DNA of 8,925 nucleotides, from contig JAFVHC010000386.1 in NCBI GenBank assembly GCA_017474705.1, positions 1-8,925 on the forward strand. The letters run 5' to 3'. Below the pieces are notes generated by a model, which made no database searches, was not told the origin of the DNA, and was given only the letters and a program-made list of their open reading frames with translations. The position numbers and the translations under genes are program-made. This DNA is from Bacillota bacterium. Its GTDB lineage: Bacteria; Bacillota; Clostridia; Lachnospirales; Bianqueaceae. Below are positions 1 through 5,348 of the stretch, piece after piece; position 1 is the stretch's first letter, and each line of letters starts with the position of its first letter.

Positions 1-1
1 C

Positions 2-511
2 GTACGTTCTCCGCTCATGGATTTCGATCTCAGCGGCCTGATCCTGGGGCTGAACCTCTAGACCCGTCCTGAGGATATCTACCTGTGTCTGATCGAAGCG
101 ACGGCCTTTGGAACACGGGCCATCATCGACAGTTACGAGAATGCCGGTGTGCCGATCCGACGCATCGTGCTGGGCGGAGGCATCCCACGCAAAAATCCGT
201 TCCTGGTGCAAGTCTATGCGGACGTGCTCGGAAGGCCGATCGAACTGGCAGCAAGCGATCAGGCATGTGCGCTTGGTGCCGCCATCCTGGGGGCTTCAGC
301 GGCAGGGAAAGAAGGCTCAGGCTATGCGAACGTGCATGAAGCCATCAGGGCTTTGGCGGGACAGGCCCGTCAGACGATCCAACCGGATCCGGCACAGACG
401 AAACGATATGACGTATTGTACGATGCATACGTGGAACTGATGGATCATTTCGGCCGGGGAGGTTCGGATCTTATGAAACGGCTGCTCCGTCTGCGCAGGG
501 AGGATCAGTAA
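2..511 (+). pseudogene. araB: Ribulokinase (FGGY kinase) C-terminal part, interrupted by an in-frame TAG
   Basis: This is the 3' end of an FGGY-family carbohydrate kinase whose start lies outside the window. Ribulokinase phosphorylates L-ribulose to L-ribulose 5-phosphate in arabinose catabolism. Reading from base 2, the residues before the stop include SPLMDFDLSGLILGLNL. After it come TRPEDIY, IEATAFGTR, the glycine-rich ATP-site motif GGGIPRKNPF, YADVLGRPI, ALGAAILG and a terminal HFGRGGSDLMKR, all typical of AraB and colinear with the family. The frame is continuous except for TAG at 59-61, where relatives as I recall them often have Gln, so a single CAG-to-TAG change would explain it. If TAG terminates, about 150 C-terminal residues including the ATP-site glycine loop are lost and the gene is dead. 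A sequencing error or amber readthrough is possible. The normal end is TAA at 509-511. The family call is firm; exact sugar specificity is less so. Confidence 0.85.
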
Positions 512-515
512 AGAA

Positions 516-544
516 TTGACAAGTAAATCATGATGGATTATTAT
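516..544 (+). promoter_or_regulatory. Sigma-A promoter of the glutathione peroxidase gene
   Basis: A consensus -35 TTGACA (516-521) is followed after 17 bases by TATTAT (539-544). It starts 5 bases after the araB stop, so the peroxidase has its own promoter. A second TATAAT (556-561) is present but has no good -35 at the right distance. Confidence 0.7.
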
Positions 545-561
545 ATTTAGTACAATATAAT
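540..561. promoter_or_regulatory. Perfect inverted repeat overlapping the gpx promoter, candidate operator
   Basis: Two perfect 8-base arms, ATTATATT (540-547) and AATATAAT (554-561), flank a 6-base centre (TAGTAC). The repeat overlaps the -10 at 539-544 and covers the expected start of transcription near 551, a classic place for a repressor. It does not match the 7-1-7 PerR box (TTATAATnATTATAA) or the Rex site. The AT-rich content makes a chance palindrome possible. Confidence 0.45.
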
Positions 562-584
562 CATGCAAAATAAGGAAGGCGCAC

Positions 585-1128
585 ATGAACCTGTATGATT
601 TCACAGTCAAAGCCATGGATGGCAGCGATGTTTCTCTTGCGGACTGTAAAGGCAAAGTCGTTCTCGTCGTCAATACAGCGACGCAGTGCGGTTTCACTCC
701 GCAGTATCAGCCTCTGCAGGAACTGTATGATGCTTATCATGAAAAGGGTCTCGAGATCCTGGATTTCCCATGCAACCAGTTCGGAGCACAGGCACCGGGT
801 ACCGAGGAAGAGATCCATACTTTCTGCACCGGCCGTTTCGGCATCACTTTCCCTCAGTTCGCCAAGATCGATGTCAATGGAGATGATACCATTCCGCTGT
901 ACGGGTGGCTGGAAGAAGTAGGCAAATTCGAGGGATTTGGAGACACCGAGACCGGCAAATTCATGAGCGGCATGCTGGCGAAGATGGATCCGGATTTCGA
1001 GAACAACAACAAGATCAAAATGGAATTTCACGAAATTCCTGATCGATCGTGAAGGAAATTTCGTCGCGCGCTTTGAGCCGACCGCCGATATGGTAGAGGT
1101 CGAAGAAGCGATCAAGAATCTGATCTGA
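585..1128 (+). pseudogene. Glutathione peroxidase family thiol peroxidase, +1 frameshift near the 3' end
   Basis: Cytoplasmic peroxidase of the GPx family, reducing hydrogen or organic peroxides with thiols; bacterial Cys forms commonly use thioredoxin. The start ATG has an AAGGAAGG site 5 bases upstream. Visible motifs are NTATQCGFTPQY with the peroxidatic Cys35 (TGC, not a selenocysteine TGA), LDFPCNQFGAQAPG (residues 59-72, with Gln69 of the catalytic tetrad) and TFPQFAKIDVNG (88-99). After Lys145 the run AAAA at 1017-1020 has one A too many. As written, the frame gives MEFHEIPDRS and stops at 1050-1052 (155 residues). Dropping one A restores WNFTKFLIDREGN and runs to TGA at 1126-1128, giving 180 residues, normal for the family. 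The lost segment carries the tetrad Trp and Asn, so the frameshifted product should be inactive. It may be a real mutation or a homopolymer sequencing error. Confidence 0.9.
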
Positions 1129-1144
1129 AGTTTGTGAAAAAACC

Positions 1145-1173
1145 AAAAAAGCTGTGCACGTGCACAGCTTTTT
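1145..1173. terminator. Bidirectional terminator, 28-bp perfect palindrome
   Basis: The sequence AAAAAGCTGTGCAC at 1146-1159 is followed directly by its exact reverse complement at 1160-1173. It forms a GC-rich stem with an A-run on one side and a T-run on the other, starting 17 bases after the full-length gpx stop. It can act as an intrinsic terminator for gpx and as a backstop for purine-operon transcripts from the other strand. Confidence 0.85.
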
Positions 1174-1255
1174 GCATCGGAGTTGCTTATATTTCCAAAA
1201 CAGTTTCCTAAAGCAAAACCAAAGTTAAGAGAATTTTCTGTCTCAGACAAACAAA

Positions 1256-1318
1256 GAAAAAACACCCTCCGGAAATGGTCAGCGGCCACTGCCGCGTTTT
1301 TCCGGAGGGTGTTTTTTC
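1256..1318. terminator. Terminator of the purine operon (works in both directions)
   Basis: A perfect 20-base-pair stem, 1256-1275 with 1299-1318, has the core CACCCTCCGGAAA and ends in six A/T pairs that supply a T-run in either direction. The 23-base loop contains a second small hairpin, GCGGC (1282-1286) with GCCGC (1291-1295). It begins 5 bases after the stop of the AICAR formyltransferase gene on the minus strand, so its main role is to end that operon. Confidence 0.88.
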
Positions 1319-1323
1319 TCATA

Positions 1324-2502
1324 TTAATGATGGAACAGCCGCAGGCCTGTGAATGCCATGACCATGTCATGATCGTTGCAGGACTGGATCACGTTGTCAT
1401 CACGGACGGAGCCGCCGGGCTCTGCCACGTACTTGACGCCGCTCTTGAAAGCGCGTTCGATATTGTCGCCAAAGGGGAAGAAAGCATCGGAGCCAAGCGC
1501 CACATCATGCAGCTTGTCCAACCATGCGCGCTTTTCTTCGCGGGTGAAGACAGCCGGTTTGACCTTGAAGGTCTTCTCCCATACACCATCGGCCAGAACG
1601 TCCATGTAATCGTCGCCGATGTACAGGTCGATGGCATTGTCGCGGTCCGCGCGGCCGATCTTGTCGATGAACTGCAGTCCCATGACCTGCGGGCTCTGAC
1701 GCAGCCACCAGTTGTCCGCTTTCTGACCCGCCAGACGCGTGCAGTGGATGCGGCTCTGCTGTCCGGCGCCGATACCGATGGCCTGTCCGCCGACAGCATA
1801 GCATACGGAGTTGGACTGGGTATATTTCAGCGTGATCATTGCGATCGCAAGATCCATCTTGGCACTGTCCGGAAGGTCCTTGTTCTCGGTCACGATGTTG
1901 GCAAAGAAATCATCATTGATGACCAGCTCGTTACGGCCCTGTTCAAATGTCACGCCAAAGACCTGCTTGCGCTCCAGCGGAGCGGGCTTGTAGGCAGGAT
2001 CGATCTCGATGACACAGTAGCCGCCCTGTTTTTTCTTCTTCAGAAGCTCCAGCGCCTTCGGCTCATAACCGGGTGCAATGATACCATCGGAGACTTCGCG
2101 GCTGATGATGCGCGCGGTGGCGTAATCGCAGGGATCCGACAGAGAGATGAAGTCACCGAAGGAGGACATGCGGTCCGCACCGCGAGCGCGGGCGTACGCA
2201 CAGGCCAGAGGCGTCATGGTGACTTTCAGATCGTCGACCCAGTAGATCTTGCGGAGGGTATCGTCCAACGGCAGACCAACGGCGGCGCCGGCAGGGGAGA
2301 CATGCTTGAAAGAAGTCGCGGCCGGAAGACCGGTGGCACGCTTCAGTTCAGAGACCAGCTGCCAGCCGTTGAAGGCATCCAGCAGATTGATATAGCCTGG
2401 ACGTCCATTCAGGATCTTGATCGGCAGTTCGCCTTCTTCCATGAAAACGCGGGAAGGTTTCTGATTGGGGTTGCATCCATACTTGAGTTCGAATTCTTTC
2501 AT
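1324..2502 (-). CDS. purH: Stand-alone AICAR formyltransferase (PurH C-terminal domain only)
   Basis: Transfers the formyl group of 10-formyl-tetrahydrofolate to AICAR, giving FAICAR, the penultimate step of de novo IMP synthesis in the cytoplasm. The 392-residue protein begins directly with LKYGCNPNQKPSRVF, the equivalent of the LRYGxNPHQ segment at the start of the transformylase domain in bifunctional PurH. The MGS-like IMP cyclohydrolase domain is absent. ATSFKHVSPAGAAVG (residues 62-76) carries the catalytic Lys66-His67 pair. Other family segments are VCYAVGGQAIGIGAGQQSR, CTRLAGQKADNWWLRQSP, SDAFFPFGD and AEPGGSVRDD. The start is set by AAGGAG (2510-2515) 7 bases upstream. It lies 15 bases downstream of the IMP cyclohydrolase gene, which supplies the missing activity. 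The symbol purH is used by convention for this shorter form. Confidence 0.95.
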   Translation of the reverse strand: MKEFELKYGCNPNQKPSRVFMEEGELPIKILNGRPGYINLLDAFNGWQLVSELKRATGLPAATSFKHVSPAGAAVGLPLDDTLRKIYWVDDLKVTMTPLACAYARARGADRMSSFGDFISLSDPCDYATARIISREVSDGIIAPGYEPKALELLKKKKQGGYCVIEIDPAYKPAPLERKQVFGVTFEQGRNELVINDDFFANIVTENKDLPDSAKMDLAIAMITLKYTQSNSVCYAVGGQAIGIGAGQQSRIHCTRLAGQKADNWWLRQSPQVMGLQFIDKIGRADRDNAIDLYIGDDYMDVLADGVWEKTFKVKPAVFTREEKRAWLDKLHDVALGSDAFFPFGDNIERAFKSGVKYVAEPGGSVRDDNVIQSCNDHDMVMAFTGLRLFHH

Positions 2503-2517
2503 ACGTGAGCTCCTTGC

Positions 2518-3231
2518 TTATTTGTTTTTATTGACGATGCGGGATTCATATTTGCCTGTCGCGATATCGATATAGCGTACGAACAGAGAGACTTTATTGT
2601 CCTCGTTGAGGTTTTCCCACAGAAGATCGGTGAACGTATCGATGTCGCCTTCGATCGCGATGCGTTCCGGTTCACCTTCAAAGCTGGGCAGAGGATCCCC
2701 GTCGCCCATGTAGGTGTGCAGGAAGCGTCCTTCGCCGGCCTTGGCGTTGCTGAATGCGAAAGTGAAACGATCGCAGCCCTCCGGATCCCCGTTGTCGGAC
2801 TTCAGGATGGACAGAGCATAATTGTACTGACCGTTCTCGATGTGCATGATACCGGAGATGCGCGGTGTGTAGTTAGGGGCGTCGGGTTCGAAGCATCGGG
2901 TACGCAATGCCTGCTCGAACGTCATTTGATGATCCATCATTTCATAGATGGTATCGGTCTGATCGCCGTTGGTGACGATGGTCTTGTTGCCAAGGACACG
3001 GACCGGTGCGTAGATGATCAGGCTGGGATCGACGAGTTTGGAAGGATCGAAAGCCTGGGTGCGGATGCCTTCGCCGTCTTCAACGAAGATGCGATTGCGG
3101 CTGTTGGCGCTGCGACCCATGATGAAATAGGCGCATACAGCCTGCGTGCCGTCCGGCGTACGGCCGATGATGATGCCGCGGCCAGGGTAAGCGTTGTTTT
3201 GAAGCAGGGATTGGATGGATAATGTCTGCAT
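2518..3231 (-). CDS. purO: IMP cyclohydrolase, PurO-type
   Basis: Closes FAICAR to IMP, the last step of de novo purine synthesis. The 237-residue protein resembles the PurO-type cyclohydrolase family (Ntn-hydrolase-like fold, first known from archaea and also found in Firmicutes) and not the N-terminal domain of bacterial PurH. Recognisable segments are NNAYPGRGIIIGRTPDG (residues 12-28), AYFIMGRSANSRNR (34-47), GEGIRTQAFDPSKL, LIIYAPVRVLGNKTIVTNGDQTD in two adjoining pieces, and PNYTPRISGIMH. The start has AAGGAG (3241-3246) 9 bases upstream. That site overlaps the stop codon of the regulator gene before it, which suggests one transcript and perhaps coupled translation. The downstream neighbour supplies its substrate. 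Assigned from remembered family sequence; catalytic residues were not assigned individually. Confidence 0.9.
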   Translation of the reverse strand: MQTLSIQSLLQNNAYPGRGIIIGRTPDGTQAVCAYFIMGRSANSRNRIFVEDGEGIRTQAFDPSKLVDPSLIIYAPVRVLGNKTIVTNGDQTDTIYEMMDHQMTFEQALRTRCFEPDAPNYTPRISGIMHIENGQYNYALSILKSDNGDPEGCDRFTFAFSNAKAGEGRFLHTYMGDGDPLPSFEGEPERIAIEGDIDTFTDLLWENLNEDNKVSLFVRYIDIATGKYESRIVNKNK

Positions 3232-3244
3232 AAAAGCGATCTCC

Positions 3245-3694
3245 TTATGAAATTGGTTTTACGGAGGGATCATTCTTGGGAGAGGCTGTGACGATATGCA
3301 CGATCACCCGGTCGATGCCGGGCAGTTTGCGCATATCCCCCATGAGGCGATTCAACATGGATGTTCCTTCCGTATAGATCTTGACAAGAGCGTCGCTGCC
3401 GCCGGCAAAACAATGATACTCCAGAATATCCGGCTCCTGTGCTACGAATTTCTCCATGACCGAAGGATCAAAACTCGGGCCAAGCATCAGTAGTACGAAT
3501 ACTTCCAGGTGTTTTCCGAAGGACAAAGGGTTAAGGATCGTCGTGTAGCGCAGGATCAACTCTGACTGCTCAAGTTTCTTCAGCCGTTCGCTGACTGCGG
3601 ACACCGACAGATTGACATGACTGCTGATCTCTGATAAAGAGATGCGTGCGTTATCCTGCAGCAGCTGCAGGATCTCAGAATCGATATGATCCAT
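3245..3694 (-). CDS. Lrp/AsnC family transcriptional regulator
   Basis: A 149-residue DNA-binding regulator of the leucine-responsive family. The N-terminal winged HTH (about 2-50) reads MDHIDSEILQLLQDNARIS, then SEISSHVNLSVSAVSERLKKLE, with the recognition helix around 30-41. The C-terminal RAM/ligand domain (about 62-140) is a beta-alpha-beta-beta fold with GGSDALVKI (98-106). The ATG at 3692-3694 was chosen because it has GAGG (3704-3707) 9 bases upstream and gives normal family length; an upstream TTG at 3746-3748 would add 18 residues with no homology to the family. It is first in an operon with purO and purH, and its TAA (3245-3247) overlaps the purO ribosome site. It may regulate its own promoter and the divergent cca region. 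The ligand is unknown; a purine link is only inferred from position. Confidence 0.9.
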   Translation of the reverse strand: MDHIDSEILQLLQDNARISLSEISSHVNLSVSAVSERLKKLEQSELILRYTTILNPLSFGKHLEVFVLLMLGPSFDPSVMEKFVAQEPDILEYHCFAGGSDALVKIYTEGTSMLNRLMGDMRKLPGIDRVIVHIVTASPKNDPSVKPIS

Positions 3695-3762
3695 GGTTTG
3701 ATACCTCGTGATGCAAAACGCATTCTTTTGTGCCACCGTCAGTTTCAAGCGAATTTATTAAG

Positions 3763-3791
3763 ATTATATATTATATTTGTCTAAAAAGCAA
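3763..3791 (-). promoter_or_regulatory. Promoter of the lrp-purO-purH operon
   Basis: On the minus strand TTGCTT (3786-3791) is followed after 17 bases by TATAAT (3763-3768). A second TATAAT lies just upstream at 3770-3775 in a very AT-rich stretch. Transcription would start near 3755, leaving a leader of about 60 bases with no obvious riboswitch or leader hairpin. Confidence 0.6.
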
Positions 3792-3863
3792 CAAACGACG
3801 GCGGTGTAACAAAAAATAATATTTAGAATTGGATAGTCAATGTAAAAGATGGAGAATCGATAA

Positions 3864-3892
3864 TTGTCAAAAGCCGGTTCGTATAGTATAAT
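3864..3892 (+). promoter_or_regulatory. Promoter of the CCA-adding enzyme gene
   Basis: TTGTCA (3864-3869), a 17-base spacer and a perfect TATAAT (3887-3892) form a near-consensus sigma-A promoter. The start of transcription would be near 3899, about 22 bases before the ATG, which rules out upstream in-frame starts such as the TTG at 3864. Confidence 0.8.
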
Positions 3893-3920
3893 GACTCTGA
3901 ATGAGAATAAAGGAGCCTAC

Positions 3921-5276
3921 ATGAAAACGATCAACCTTCCGGAAGCAGTTCATGAGATCATCCGCGCGCTGAACCGGGCCGGATTCGAAGCCTACATCGT
4001 CGGCGGCTGCGTCAGGGATTCCTTGCTGGGACGTGAGCCTAAGGACTGGGATATCACCACATCAGCCCGCCCTGAGGATGTCAAGGCTCTTTTTCCGTAT
4101 ACCTTTGACACGGGGATCAAGCATGGAACGATCACGGTGCGGCGCGGCGGCGAGAGCTATGAAGTCACTACGTACCGTGTGGATGGGAATTATTCCGATC
4201 ATCGGCGGCCGGATCAGGTCGCGTTTTCATCCAGCCTTAAGGAAGACCTGCTGCGGAGGGATTTCACCATCAATGCCATGGCATATCATCCGGAGACCGG
4301 TCTTGTCGATATGTACCAGGGCCTTCGTGATCTGGAGCAGGGCGTCATACGCTGTGTCGGCAATGCCGCCGACCGTTTTCAGGAGGATGCTTTGCGGATG
4401 CTCCGTGCGGTCAGGTTTTCTGCACAACTGGGCTTCTCCATCGATCCGGTGACGTACCGCGCCATCGGTCTGCTCAAGGATCTGATCCGCCACGTCAGCT
4501 GGGAACGTATCCGTGATGAAATGACGAAGATACTGATCTCGGAACATCCGGAGGTCATCCGCCAGGTGCATGAGACGGGGCTGATGCGCCATATCATCCC
4601 GGAATGGGATGCTATGGCCGGGACCACCCAGAACCATCCCTATCACCTGTATACGGTCGCGGAGCATACCGTACGCGCTGTCTGCAGTATCGAAGCAGAT
4701 CCGGTCCTGCGATGGACCATGCTCCTGCATGATATCGGCAAGCCTTCTGCGCACTCTGTCGATACGAGAGGCATAGATCATTTCGTCGGACATGTGGAAG
4801 AGGGCGTCGTGCTTGCCGGACGGGTGCTGAACCGGCTCAAATTTGATAATAACAGCAAATTCCGGATCCTGTCGCTGATCCGCTACCATGAATCACATCC
4901 GGTCCTCAGCCATCGCTTTATCCGCCGCATCACGGCGTCGATCGGCCAGGATCTGTATCTGGACCTGCTCAAAGTACAGGAGGCGGACGCCAAGGCCAAG
5001 AATCCCGAATATGGTACGGCTGAACTGGAGATCATCCGGCAAAGCAGAGCCATGTTCGAAGAAATGATGAGAAACGGAGATCCGGTCAGTCTCAGGCAGC
5101 TGGCTGTCAGCGGACAGGACCTGATCGATCTGGGGTTCGAACGGGGCCCTGTGATCGGCCGTGTCCTGCAGCTCCTGTTGGAACAGACCTTGGAAGACCC
5201 GTCTCTGAACCGCCGGGAGTTCCTGTTGGAGGTAGCACAGAAACTGCTGGAAAGCGGACGTTTTTTACAAAACTGA
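3921..5276 (+). CDS. cca: CCA tRNA nucleotidyltransferase with HD domain
   Basis: Adds or repairs the 3'-CCA end of tRNAs using CTP and ATP. The 451-residue class II enzyme shows motif A YIVGGCVRDSLLG (25-37) with the catalytic carboxylates in DWDI (D42, D44), then RRDFTINAMA (112-121), the template motif EDALRMLRAVRF (155-166, EDxxR) and WERIRDEM (194-201). An HD phosphohydrolase domain follows, with H249, LLHDIGKP (268-275, H270/D271) and HFVGHVEEG. Length is usual for Firmicutes enzymes with an HD domain. The ATG at 3921 was chosen because AAAGGAG sits 5 bases upstream and because the promoter -10 lies within the longer alternative. It is divergent from the lrp-pur operon. No terminator is visible after it, so transcripts may run into the PEGA gene. 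An A-adding or poly(A) polymerase role cannot be fully excluded by eye. Confidence 0.95.
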   Translation: MKTINLPEAVHEIIRALNRAGFEAYIVGGCVRDSLLGREPKDWDITTSARPEDVKALFPYTFDTGIKHGTITVRRGGESYEVTTYRVDGNYSDHRRPDQVAFSSSLKEDLLRRDFTINAMAYHPETGLVDMYQGLRDLEQGVIRCVGNAADRFQEDALRMLRAVRFSAQLGFSIDPVTYRAIGLLKDLIRHVSWERIRDEMTKILISEHPEVIRQVHETGLMRHIIPEWDAMAGTTQNHPYHLYTVAEHTVRAVCSIEADPVLRWTMLLHDIGKPSAHSVDTRGIDHFVGHVEEGVVLAGRVLNRLKFDNNSKFRILSLIRYHESHPVLSHRFIRRITASIGQDLYLDLLKVQEADAKAKNPEYGTAELEIIRQSRAMFEEMMRNGDPVSLRQLAVSGQDLIDLGFERGPVIGRVLQLLLEQTLEDPSLNRREFLLEVAQKLLESGRFLQN

Positions 5277-5283
5277 AAAGAGT

Positions 5284-5311
5284 TTGAAAATACGGCAGAA
5301 TATGTTATAAT
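5284..5311 (+). promoter_or_regulatory. Extended -10 promoter of the PEGA protein-ispE operon
   Basis: TTGAAA (5284-5289) is followed after 16 bases by TATAAT (5306-5311), preceded by the extended -10 TG (5303-5304). It begins 8 bases after the cca stop. The 12 bases TATGTTATAATA (5301-5312) recur exactly before the last gene of the window. Confidence 0.78.
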
Positions 5312-5348
5312 ACCCTATTAGCGATATTGTTAAGAAAGGCTATCTATA

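Noticed and set aside
585..1128. Selenoprotein form of the glutathione peroxidase
   Set aside because: The catalytic codon is TGC (Cys35), and no in-frame TGA occurs at the active site.
1239..1249. Short palindrome TGTCTCAGACA between the two terminators
   Set aside because: Five-base arms are expected by chance and no promoter is near.
1183..2508. A 441-codon plus-strand open frame opposite the AICAR formyltransferase
   Set aside because: It is antisense to a clearly conserved gene, runs through the terminator hairpin, and its translation shows no recognisable domain. It is a by-product of GC-rich codon use on the other strand.
3695..3748. A longer N-terminus for the Lrp regulator from a TTG at 3746-3748
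   Set aside because: It adds 18 residues outside the family fold and lacks a ribosome site, while the ATG at 3694 has GAGG at good spacing.
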